DNA of 63,390 bases from positions 71,804-135,193 of the forward strand of contig DKQT01000010.1 in the NCBI GenBank assembly GCA_002471845.1, read 5' to 3'. Positions 1 through 7,434 of the stretch are shown here, one piece after another. The notes under the pieces were generated by a model. The model saw nothing but the letters and a program-made list of their open reading frames with translations, had not been told where the DNA came from and did no database searches. Position 1 is the stretch's first letter. Each line of letters starts with the position of its first letter. The DNA comes from Fidelibacterota bacterium UBA7301. Lineage in GTDB: Bacteria; Fidelibacterota; Marinisomatia; Marinisomatales; TCS55. Position numbers and translations under genes: made by a program.

Positions 1-374
1 ACCTTAATTTCATTTACCTCATACCAATCCCAGAAATTGGAACGATCCAGTTTAATCACCCCGTTCTTGAAACTGTAACGGACACGTTTTCTATAGAGGG
101 ATTCGGTAAACCATTCGGAATTATCCCGCTTATAATAAATGGCCACGTAGGGGGGGCTGACCTCTTTTAATTTGGGGATAACTAACGTGCATATAGCATC
201 ATTGAATTCACCTTCCGGGGTAATGAATTCTACCTTGGTGAAGTGATAAACGCGCTTGGTTAGCGACTTGAATTCAGTGAATTTCTGGTTAGATTCTTGA
301 GGAACGGTTGCCGAGGTAAATACAATAAATAAAAATAATCTGGCGATCCACTTTCCCCTGCGGATCAGGTTCAT
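1..374 (-). CDS. Exported protein of unknown function (3' end outside window)
   Basis: Reading the minus strand from the ATG at 374 gives 124 residues without a stop before the window edge, so the C-terminus is missing. The N-terminus (MNLIRRGKWIARLFLFIVFT) is a basic stretch followed by a hydrophobic core, as in a Sec signal peptide. The rest is polar, with many lysines and aromatic residues, and I do not recognise a family. The start ATG overlaps the TGA stop of the preceding gene (ATGA at 371-374), which implies translational coupling and co-transcription. Function unknown; that it is a real gene is fairly sure because of the coupling and the signal peptide. Confidence 0.7.
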   Translation of the reverse strand, partial: MNLIRRGKWIARLFLFIVFTSATVPQESNQKFTEFKSLTKRVYHFTKVEFITPEGEFNDAICTLVIPKLKEVSPPYVAIYYKRDNSEWFTESLYRKRVRYSFKNGVIKLDRSNFWDWYEVNEIK

Positions 375-742
375 TTTTTCTTTTTTCGCTTAAATAATGA
401 AAACTTTTTCTTTTTGGGTTCTTCTTCGGATTTCTCCCCTTCTTTTTCCGCAGAAGGCGCACCGGATTCTAGCTTTTTCTCCAAGGCGCTCATTTCTACC
501 GGTTCCGCATTGGGATCCTCGCCCCGCATAGAGGCTAAAAGTCCCCTTTGGTTTTTGGTCCTGCTTTTAATGGTGGCTACCATTAAATCTACCTCATCGT
601 TGAAATGGGCTACTGTTCTTTCCATGCGTACCATCAATTCATCCATAAATGGTTGGCCGTATGCGTCACCCAATTTTTCGCCGATAGCATGAATTTTTTC
701 GGTTAAATATTCTTTATTGAATTCTTTTACTGGTTCGGTCAC
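371..742 (-). CDS. Small charged protein of unknown function
   Basis: 123 residues with no signal peptide or membrane segment. The first 70 residues look helical (MTEPVKEFNKEYLTEKIHAI). A glutamate-rich, low-complexity stretch follows, and the end is strongly basic (KKKKFSLFKRKKKK), which suggests contact with a nucleic acid or an acidic membrane surface; that is inference only. No family recognised. It lies 15 bases after the stop of the gene upstream and shares an ATGA overlap with the exported protein downstream, so it belongs to the same minus-strand operon. Confidence 0.65.
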   Translation of the reverse strand: MTEPVKEFNKEYLTEKIHAIGEKLGDAYGQPFMDELMVRMERTVAHFNDEVDLMVATIKSRTKNQRGLLASMRGEDPNAEPVEMSALEKKLESGAPSAEKEGEKSEEEPKKKKFSLFKRKKKK

Positions 743-757
743 GTTTTCTCCGCAATA

Positions 758-1555
758 TTAACGGTTCAATTTATCCAATTCTGCCGGTGTAAGTCCAAAC
801 TGAGTTTTTTTGGATAATAATATCATGGATGTATCATATACTTCCCCACCGGCGATCAACCCGAAAATAGCACCCGTAAAGCGGTTATGCCACTTTGGCC
901 CCCAGGCAGGATTAGTTTGGCGGTTCCATGTTTCCATCAATCCAAAACCCAAAACAGCCGCTATACCAAAAAATGTCAGTTTCCATTCCGGACGGCTAAT
1001 AATTTCTTCCCGATAATTAATCCTGGCCATATTCGAAATCGGAATTTGTTTCACTTCAAAAGGGGTCTGGAGGGATAATCTTTCTGTTCGATAAAATAAC
1101 AAGGTACCCCTGATCCACTTTCCATTTCGGTGTTTCACAGAGACATATTGTCCCGTAGGAATATTTTCCAGCACTGCCTTGGTTCGCAAATATGTCAAAT
1201 TTTTCCTATAGGATTCCCGAATTCCATCTGTTATTTCCGGCATTTGATTCAAGCGGTATTGTAAATCAGTTAATTCTTTTAAGGTAAATGCCCTGCGGCT
1301 CACCTTGATACGGGTGAACTCTACAAATGAAATGCGTGCTTCAATTCTATTTGTATGGACTTCAAAAAACTGGGCACTTTCAAAATTTGGAATTTCAGAA
1401 AATACTTCATAATAAATATTTTCCTCTGCATCCAGGGTATACCCGATATGCTTAGTCAGGGGTATGATTTCACCTTTTTGGGCTAAAAGAGGGAAAACCA
1501 CAGCAAAGATTAAAACGGCTTTAGGCAGGCTGTTCCAGCAAATTGGTAATTTCAT
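758..1555 (-). CDS. Exported/membrane protein of unknown function
   Basis: 265 residues. The N-terminal hydrophobic segment (residues about 12-25, ending ..PLLAQKG) reads as a signal peptide. A central region around VSVKHRNGKWIRGTL resembles a small beta-barrel fold such as SH3 or Sm-like, but this is weak. A second hydrophobic stretch at about residues 195-208 (LTFFGIAAVLGFGLM) and a glycine-rich one near 230 (GAIFGLIAGG) could be membrane segments. The start ATG lies inside the end of the selenoprotein gene (35-base overlap), so the two are probably coupled. No family recognised. Confidence 0.65.
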   Translation of the reverse strand: MKLPICWNSLPKAVLIFAVVFPLLAQKGEIIPLTKHIGYTLDAEENIYYEVFSEIPNFESAQFFEVHTNRIEARISFVEFTRIKVSRRAFTLKELTDLQYRLNQMPEITDGIRESYRKNLTYLRTKAVLENIPTGQYVSVKHRNGKWIRGTLLFYRTERLSLQTPFEVKQIPISNMARINYREEIISRPEWKLTFFGIAAVLGFGLMETWNRQTNPAWGPKWHNRFTGAIFGLIAGGEVYDTSMILLSKKTQFGLTPAELDKLNR

Positions 1556-1754
1556 CTAATTCAGGAAAACGTCCTTCACTCTTTTTGGAAAAAATAAGAT
1601 TCTCATTTTTAGTCACTTCATACACCCCACCGCCGGATGGTATTAATGCCAGTGATTCTACAGCATTGCCGTATTTTTCAAGTAACGCGGAAGCCATACT
1701 GGCCGCCCTGGGTAAATAATTTCAAGCGTTACAATATTCAATCGAAATACGCAT
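1521..1754 (-). CDS. SelW-like (Rdx family) selenoprotein with in-frame UGA = Sec
   Basis: From the ATG at 1754 the minus strand encodes 77 residues if the TGA at 1724-1722 (codon 11) is read as selenocysteine. The N-terminus is MRISIEYCNAUNYLPRAA: a beta strand followed by C-x-x-U (Cys8, Sec11) and the NYLPRA segment, the hallmark of the Rdx thioredoxin-like fold that includes SelW. Downstream SGGGVYEV and F..K.EGRFPEL also fit the family, and 77 residues is near its usual length. A strong Shine-Dalgarno sequence (AAGGAGG) precedes the ATG, overlapping the stop of the 44-residue gene upstream. A SECIS-like hairpin follows the UGA. The role is inferred from the family: a thiol/selenol redox protein. 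No selA, selB, selC or selD gene lies in this window, so decoding depends on genes elsewhere. Confidence 0.85.
1687..1706 (-). promoter_or_regulatory. Candidate bacterial SECIS hairpin of the SelW-like gene
   Basis: On the minus strand, 15 bases after the UGA, GCGG-CCA-(GTA)-TGG-CTT-CCGC can fold into a hairpin: GCGG pairs with CCGC, CCA with TGG, with a 3-base apical loop starting with G and a CTT bulge. The loop G is 23 bases after the UGA. Bacterial SECIS elements are known to sit inside the coding region directly after the UGA, with a guanine in the first loop positions about 16-37 bases away. The position fits; the fold is drawn by eye. Confidence 0.6.
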
Positions 1755-1763
1755 TATTCCTCC

Positions 1764-1898
1764 TTAAATCCAAGATCCAATCCAAAATATACCGAAAACA
1801 GCCAAAATACCGGCTAATCCAAAAAGGATAAGTGCCGCTTTGCGGAATCCGCCCCCGCCGGTATCATATCGGTAAACAGTCTTAAACTCCTTGTCCAT
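1764..1898 (-). CDS. 44-residue single-pass membrane protein
   Basis: MDKEFKTVYRYDTGGGGFRK is followed by about 20 hydrophobic residues (AALILFGLAGILAVFGIFWI) ending GSWI. The start ATG overlaps the TGA stop of the FecR-domain gene by one base (TGATG). The TAA stop overlaps the Shine-Dalgarno of the selenoprotein gene. Both junctions indicate an operon. With its basic, glycine-rich cytosolic end and one helix it could be a small membrane adaptor; function unknown. Confidence 0.7.
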   Translation of the reverse strand: MDKEFKTVYRYDTGGGGFRKAALILFGLAGILAVFGIFWIGSWI

Positions 1899-4141
1899 CA
1901 GAAATTGAATGCGGTTTCAATTGTGGTTTGTTTAACCGGTTCCAAGCCCGTGCCCGTATCACGATAGAACTGGCGGAAATCCCAAATCAGGCTTACACCC
2001 GCACTGACCTCGTATCCCACCTTATAACCAAATATTGTGTTGATAGATGGATTGCCGAAATCAAATGGATTCTTATCGTTATTCCGCTGGTAATAGGCTT
2101 GGGCCACACTCAGCTTGGGAATATTTTCAGCATTTATATTAATCAATGCGCTAAAACTATTGAATTCAACAGTGTCTGCTTTCATATTTGCATAAGATGC
2201 GCTAAAACTAACCAAATTAAAGAGATTCGCAGATGCTGAACCATACATACCTCCAGCGTTAACACTTGCTGTGGAATCAGCAAATATCACTTGATCCTTT
2301 GTACGTATTATCGTACCCGATTCTCCAAACTCAGCTACAACACGTGATAAGTCATAGCTTCCATCAAAGAATTGTGGTACAAAGAAGCCTTGTTTGATGC
2401 GATATTCGAAACTCACGTTTAGAAAACTGAATAAACCTGCACGAAGCCCAGGAACCGTAATTCCTGTACCATCCATTGCTTTACGAGTATAAAAAGTGTC
2501 ACCACTTACTTTAGGAAAAATAAGCTTATTATATTCCACGTATGCTTCCAAGCTAAAGGTTTTACTCCTTAAAATCGGATAACCTAAATCGATGGCAAAT
2601 CCCTGTGCGGTGGCTTTATTATCTTTCAAGCTAAAAGGTGTGGGTTTTAAAATAAGGTCATCGTCTACAGTATCGAGGATATTATCCCCGTCACCATCAA
2701 TATCCCAGCCATTCTCCGGCTCTATTGTACCGCCATTAAAATCAGCTAGACCATCACCATCCGTATCATTCCAGTAATCTTTATCATTGGGGAAATCGTC
2801 AAACATATCCGGATAAGTATCATCGTCTGTATCCTTCAATCCGGAGAATTGATTCATATCCATGACAAAGTTCAGTCCGAATGTCAATGGAATGGCATCG
2901 GATAACTTATATGTCCCCCGAAGACCCAAGAGAGTACCGCCGCGGGTGAAATCCTTCATATTAGACATGAAGACTTCGGTGCCAAAATTACCAAAGTTTA
3001 TGCCCGTATTGATTCCCACCTTGCGCACCGAGGGGAATTCCATCATATTCGAATAACCGCCCAGCAACCCGCCGTATCCAAGGGTAACATTGCTCAAGGC
3101 ACCCCATTTAAACCAAAATGGGTCGGATTTTTGTCCCCAGCGGATGAACAGGAACTTGTCAATAAAATCCGACGCTTCGTCCCACTCATCTTTACGTATA
3201 TTGCCTTCATTATCTATATAAAGTACGAGATCAAGGCCAAGCCCCAGTTTTCCAAAAGACAATTCCGGCCGCAGTGCCACCTGGTTATATATGGTTCCAT
3301 CTATTGTGGCAGATCCGATACCCAATCCTAAATTAAGGGGTTTCTTGGGTTTTGGTTTTGGCTCTTCACCTGGTTGGGATTGATCCGGTTGGGTTTCTGA
3401 AGGTTCAGAAGTTTTTTCCGGTTCAGTTTTTTGTTCCGGTTTCTGCTCTTCGGGTTGAGTCTCTTCCCGGCGTTGGTCTTCCGGTTCCCGAGTGTCTTCC
3501 GGTTCTTCAGGCTGTTCCTGATCTTCTTGGGGTTCTTCCGGTGTTTCACCTTCAGGATCTTCCGGATAATCTCCCGGTTCCGCCGGCGCCGGGATCAGTT
3601 GACCCATTGCATTTGAAACCGCTTTTTGTCCGGGACCCACATTGACTGTCATTCCACTTATGACATTAAATACCTCAAAATTACCGGATTTTCCCACAAA
3701 TTTATCCACCCCGGCTTCAGCATTATGAAATGCGGAAAATTCTGTTCCTTTTACAGATGCAACCGACACTGGCGTTTCAACTCGATATGCTTTTTTCCGC
3801 CCCTCCTGGACGTTATGAAGTGTTGTACCCTGCTCAATGATCAAACTGCGGGTGTTCGAGGTTTCTACAAATTGAAAATCTGTATTTTCACGAATTTTTA
3901 CGACTGATTTGTCATCCAGAAAAATGACCACGGCAAAACTGGCTTCCCCGACGCGAATGGCATCCCCATTAGATACAGCCTGGCCTGGCTTAACACCGAC
4001 AGAATAAGTACCGCCGCCCATGGGTTTAATCAAGACCTCACCATTGGATTTAATCACTCTGCCGATTGTTTCAGCAGTACAAATAGTAAAAACAAGTAGG
4101 GAGGAAATAATAAGATATCTTTTTAGCCTGAAATTATACAT
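1898..4141 (-). CDS. FecR-domain outer-membrane protein with C-terminal beta-barrel
   Basis: 747 residues. Order: signal peptide (1-23); FecR domain (about 28-180; GDAIRVGEASFAVVIFLDDK, then VETPVSVASVKGTEFSAF); a Pro/Glu/Gln-rich linker (about 190-265); and a long region of alternating beta strands likely to be an outer-membrane barrel ending in Phe. Inside the barrel, at about residues 440-500, is an Asp-rich stretch with DTDGDGLADF and DIDGDGDN, the Ca2+-binding pattern of thrombospondin type-3 repeats. The proline-rich linker would let the FecR domain sit in the periplasm while the barrel is in the outer membrane. No sigma/anti-sigma partner is adjacent, so the FecR domain is probably not a classical sigma regulator. 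It is first in a probable operon with the 44-residue and SelW-like genes. The barrel assignment is inference from strand pattern. Confidence 0.75.
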   Translation of the reverse strand: MYNFRLKRYLIISSLLVFTICTAETIGRVIKSNGEVLIKPMGGGTYSVGVKPGQAVSNGDAIRVGEASFAVVIFLDDKSVVKIRENTDFQFVETSNTRSLIIEQGTTLHNVQEGRKKAYRVETPVSVASVKGTEFSAFHNAEAGVDKFVGKSGNFEVFNVISGMTVNVGPGQKAVSNAMGQLIPAPAEPGDYPEDPEGETPEEPQEDQEQPEEPEDTREPEDQRREETQPEEQKPEQKTEPEKTSEPSETQPDQSQPGEEPKPKPKKPLNLGLGIGSATIDGTIYNQVALRPELSFGKLGLGLDLVLYIDNEGNIRKDEWDEASDFIDKFLFIRWGQKSDPFWFKWGALSNVTLGYGGLLGGYSNMMEFPSVRKVGINTGINFGNFGTEVFMSNMKDFTRGGTLLGLRGTYKLSDAIPLTFGLNFVMDMNQFSGLKDTDDDTYPDMFDDFPNDKDYWNDTDGDGLADFNGGTIEPENGWDIDGDGDNILDTVDDDLILKPTPFSLKDNKATAQGFAIDLGYPILRSKTFSLEAYVEYNKLIFPKVSGDTFYTRKAMDGTGITVPGLRAGLFSFLNVSFEYRIKQGFFVPQFFDGSYDLSRVVAEFGESGTIIRTKDQVIFADSTASVNAGGMYGSASANLFNLVSFSASYANMKADTVEFNSFSALININAENIPKLSVAQAYYQRNNDKNPFDFGNPSINTIFGYKVGYEVSAGVSLIWDFRQFYRDTGTGLEPVKQTTIETAFNF

Positions 4142-4219
4142 TTCTGCGACCTTTAATTTTTCATAGAATTTTTATTTTCGCCACTGAATTTACTATAGAA
4201 AGCATACACCTCAAGTGCG

Positions 4220-7003
4220 TTAGTTCACAGATTGATTCATGTACTTCTTTACCAGAAATGCAATGGATTGATAAGTTACATCAGTGTTGGACATCATACC
4301 TACTTCACAGGTACGGCTGGTGGAGTACCCCTGTACATAATTTTTTAAATCCTTCGCCTCATAGATTGTTGCCGATTGATTTAATTCAGGGTTGAGTAAA
4401 CCCCGGTCGCCCGCGAACCCGCAGCATCCCCAATGGGTTGGGATAGCGACATTATTTGCACATTTTTCCCCTAAATTTTTCATAGCTTGGGAAAGAGCCA
4501 TTTTTTCTGTAGAACAGGTGGGGTGCAATACAATTTCTTCTTTTAATTTAGGATAGGAAGTGTTCCCTATACAATCATCTAAAAATTGAATTATATCCAC
4601 GATTTTTAATTGTTTAAGCTGCTGCCGGGATTCATCCTTCAATCCAGCATTGGGATGCAGAAACTGGTAGGTGCAGGGTGAAGTATCAACCACAATGGGT
4701 ATTTCACCATTTTTTGAATATTTCCACAGAATATTAATCGTTTTTTCCTGGATGGAGATTGCCGCATCCCGGTAGCCTTTGGACGAAAATGGCTGGCTAC
4801 AGCAGGTTGAATTGATCTCCTCGGGAATAATCAATGCTTTTCCCGATGTTTTCGCAATATCAATCACAACTTCCCCTAAAGATGTTTTTTCATCATCACC
4901 AGCAAATACCCTGGTCAAACATGATGGATAATAAATCCATTGGACGCCTTCATTTGGTTTAGTTCGAGGTAATTTATTTGCCGTTTTGGGTAAATGAAAA
5001 TTCCACTGGGACCGCAATCCAATCCACTTTCGAAATTTAATCATAGACCCCATCAATTTTTTCCCGAGAATCTTTTCCGTCGTTTTGCCGATAACCAAAC
5101 AGGTTTTGACAAATCCCTGGGCAATGCTGAAATGATTTGCCGCACTTTGACTGATCCAATTCCCCACCATGGAGTGATTGATCCTGCGAAAATCTTTAAC
5201 AAACGCTCCCGTATTAATATTCACCGGACAGGCGATTTCACATAATCCATCAGTGGCACAGGTATCGGCGCCGTCGTAATTGAAAGCCTTCAAAACATCC
5301 TTATCGGCATAACCACCGGCAATTTCCCGTTGGACGGCAATACGCTGCCGCGGCGTCATGGTCAGTTCTTTAGATGGACAAACCGGTTCACAAAAGCCGC
5401 ATTCGACACATAAATCCACATGGTCAGATACAATGGGCATCTTTTTTAAGTTCTTTACGTGGAGCTTTTTATTGCGGGTCAGAAGCACATCCGGATTTAA
5501 TATACCGTTGGGATCAGCAAGGTGTTTTACCTGCCACATAATTTTGTACAAGTCACCGCCCCATTCATATTCAACGAAAGGCGCCATATTCCTGCCGGTT
5601 CCATGCTCAGCTTTCAATGATCCGTCAAATTTCCCTGCTGTCAGTTCAACCATATCCTTGAGCAGTCCTTCAAATCGTTTGGCGCCGTTAGGACTGTTTA
5701 AATCCATGGAGGCGGCAAAATGGAGATTCCCATCCTTGGCATGGCCAAAAATAACCGCATCCTCATACTCCCAATGGCGGCATATGGTTTTAAGCTCATT
5801 CACAACTTGAGGAAGATCCCGATAATCATAGCACAGGTCCTCGGTAATTACGCTGGTGCCCTTCTTGCGCATGGAACCAACGGTGGGATATAATCCCTTA
5901 CGGATATTCCACAATTTCATGCGCTGGCTTTCATCGGATATCATTCCAGCCGGTAATTCCCCGCCAGCAGTTTCAAGTCCCCGTGGTATTGATTGGATAA
6001 GTCTTTCGATTTCGGATGGTTCATGTTTCTGGAATTCAAACAAGAGGGCGGCCGAATTGTCCGGAACCTCAGCCGGATCATAAGGTGGATTTTCAAGATA
6101 GCGTGCGGTTCGCAGGGATGCATCATCCAGCATTTCAATGGCGTCGGCCCCCTCATCGACCAACACGGGAAGGGCAGCCACGGATGCTTCCACTGAATTG
6201 AATAATGCCAAACCGGTTGATTTCAACGGCGGATCATCAATTGTATTCAGTACCACCTCAGAGAAAAAAGCCAAGGTCCCCTCCGCCCCGATGATCAAAT
6301 GGGCAAAAATATCCAAGGGGTGGTCATAATCAATAAATGCATTAAGTGAATATCCCAATGTGTTCTTAATACGATACTTATGACGAATTTTATCAATCAA
6401 TATTGTTTTACTTTCAATCTCTTTTTTACAGGTCATAATACCGTTTGAAAGGTCGATTTCTTTTTCTAAAAAGCGGCTATAATCCCCTGGATTTGAAGTA
6501 TCATAGCTATTCCCGTTAGCTAGGATAAAACGCAGACTTTTCATCGTATGATAGGCATTATTTTTTACGCCGCAAACCATACCCGATGAATTATTGGATA
6601 TGATTCCTCCGATGCGGGCCGCATTGATTGAGGCTGGATCTGGCCCGATCCGTTTTTGATAAGGAAATAAATATATATTGGCCCTCGCGCCAATCACACC
6701 CGGCTGAAGCTTGATGGCATTTCCATTTTCCTGAACAGAATAATCCTGCCATCCCCGTACAACTTCAGCGATGATCCCTTCCGTAATGGATTGTCCCGAG
6801 AGTGAGGTTCCTCCAGTTCGGAAAGTGACAGGCGTTTTTGTGTTGTTGCTGTGAGATAACAGCGCTTTGACCTCCGCTTCATTGCTAGGCCTCACAACCG
6901 CTTGGGGGACCAAACGGTACACACTGGCATCATGGGCGTAGGCCAGGCGGTCAATCAGGCGTTCAGACCACTGTTTGGCTGGAATTCCTTGAGGAACAAA
7001 CAT
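4220..7003 (-). CDS. FAD-linked oxidase / Fe-S dehydrogenase fusion (D-lactate or D-2-hydroxyacid type)
   Basis: 927 residues combining GlcD-like and GlpC/GlcF-like parts. Residues about 35-270 are the PCMH-type FAD domain (FRTGGTSLSGQS; NNSSGMVCG), followed by the FAD-oxidase C-terminal domain to about 520, including HAKDGNLHF and EHGTGRN. Next are two cysteine clusters typical of 4Fe-4S ferredoxin modules (CVECGFCEPVCP at about 530 and CATDGLCEIACP at about 580). Two CCG modules follow (STCCSQPF and GCCGFAGDRG). Such fusions oxidise D-lactate, D-2-hydroxyglutarate or related acids and pass electrons through the Fe-S clusters to a quinone or other carrier; the substrate cannot be fixed from sequence. 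The start ATG overlaps the stop of the thioesterase gene (TAATG), so the two are coupled. Confidence 0.85.
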   Translation of the reverse strand: MFVPQGIPAKQWSERLIDRLAYAHDASVYRLVPQAVVRPSNEAEVKALLSHSNNTKTPVTFRTGGTSLSGQSITEGIIAEVVRGWQDYSVQENGNAIKLQPGVIGARANIYLFPYQKRIGPDPASINAARIGGIISNNSSGMVCGVKNNAYHTMKSLRFILANGNSYDTSNPGDYSRFLEKEIDLSNGIMTCKKEIESKTILIDKIRHKYRIKNTLGYSLNAFIDYDHPLDIFAHLIIGAEGTLAFFSEVVLNTIDDPPLKSTGLALFNSVEASVAALPVLVDEGADAIEMLDDASLRTARYLENPPYDPAEVPDNSAALLFEFQKHEPSEIERLIQSIPRGLETAGGELPAGMISDESQRMKLWNIRKGLYPTVGSMRKKGTSVITEDLCYDYRDLPQVVNELKTICRHWEYEDAVIFGHAKDGNLHFAASMDLNSPNGAKRFEGLLKDMVELTAGKFDGSLKAEHGTGRNMAPFVEYEWGGDLYKIMWQVKHLADPNGILNPDVLLTRNKKLHVKNLKKMPIVSDHVDLCVECGFCEPVCPSKELTMTPRQRIAVQREIAGGYADKDVLKAFNYDGADTCATDGLCEIACPVNINTGAFVKDFRRINHSMVGNWISQSAANHFSIAQGFVKTCLVIGKTTEKILGKKLMGSMIKFRKWIGLRSQWNFHLPKTANKLPRTKPNEGVQWIYYPSCLTRVFAGDDEKTSLGEVVIDIAKTSGKALIIPEEINSTCCSQPFSSKGYRDAAISIQEKTINILWKYSKNGEIPIVVDTSPCTYQFLHPNAGLKDESRQQLKQLKIVDIIQFLDDCIGNTSYPKLKEEIVLHPTCSTEKMALSQAMKNLGEKCANNVAIPTHWGCCGFAGDRGLLNPELNQSATIYEAKDLKNYVQGYSTSRTCEVGMMSNTDVTYQSIAFLVKKYMNQSVN

Positions 7004-7431
7004 TAAAAGGGTTTAAAGCCTTTGCGGATAATATCAGGAACGAATATTGTTTCCTGGGTACCATAATTAAAAGTGATTAAAGTAAATGTACCAATAACAA
7101 CCGGTATCTCATTCCCTGCTTCAAATATGGCTGAGAATAGATCAAAGCTCTTCTTTCCCAAGCGTATAATTCTATTTCCAATTTCATACGTGTTGGGATG
7201 GGTAGACTGCTGGATATAATCAATTTTCATACTGCCTAAAATAACACTTTTGTCCGCCTCCCAATCGCTCACATTTAAACAGAGGCTGGCCAGATACTTT
7301 AACCGTGCTGTTTCTAAATAGGCTAAATAAGTGGCATGGTTAATGTGCCGCATCCCGTCCATGTCCCGCCACCGCGATTCAATGGTTGTCAAATGATCAA
7401 AATCTTTTCGCCTGATAGCTTTTTGGTCCAT
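7003..7431 (-). CDS. Acyl-CoA thioesterase, 4-hydroxybenzoyl-CoA thioesterase/YbgC-like hotdog
   Basis: 142 residues, a single hotdog domain of the usual length. The active-site region (RWRDMDGMRHINHATYLAYL) matches the family pattern R-x-x-D-x-D-x-x-x-H-x-N-x-x-Y with the helix that follows (LETARL). The remaining strands (MKIDYIQQS, YEIGNRIIRLGKKSF) fit as well. It hydrolyses short- or medium-chain acyl-CoA, probably in the cytosol. It lies 3 bases from the lipoprotein gene upstream and overlaps the dehydrogenase gene downstream by one base. The DMDGM variant replaces the more common DxDxxGH, which leaves the substrate open. Confidence 0.8.
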   Translation of the reverse strand: MDQKAIRRKDFDHLTTIESRWRDMDGMRHINHATYLAYLETARLKYLASLCLNVSDWEADKSVILGSMKIDYIQQSTHPNTYEIGNRIIRLGKKSFDLFSAIFEAGNEIPVVIGTFTLITFNYGTQETIFVPDIIRKGFKPF

Positions 7432-7434
7432 TTT

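Noticed and set aside
1521..1754. The TGA in the SelW-like frame read as a nonsense mutation or sequencing error
   Set aside because: The UGA sits precisely at the CxxU position of a family known to use Sec, and the rest of the frame, its ribosome-binding site and a SECIS-like hairpin are intact.
3328..3549. Minus-strand Asn/Lys-rich frame within the FecR-domain gene
   Set aside because: It is the out-of-frame reading of the Pro/Glu/Gln linker codons; low complexity makes it open by chance.
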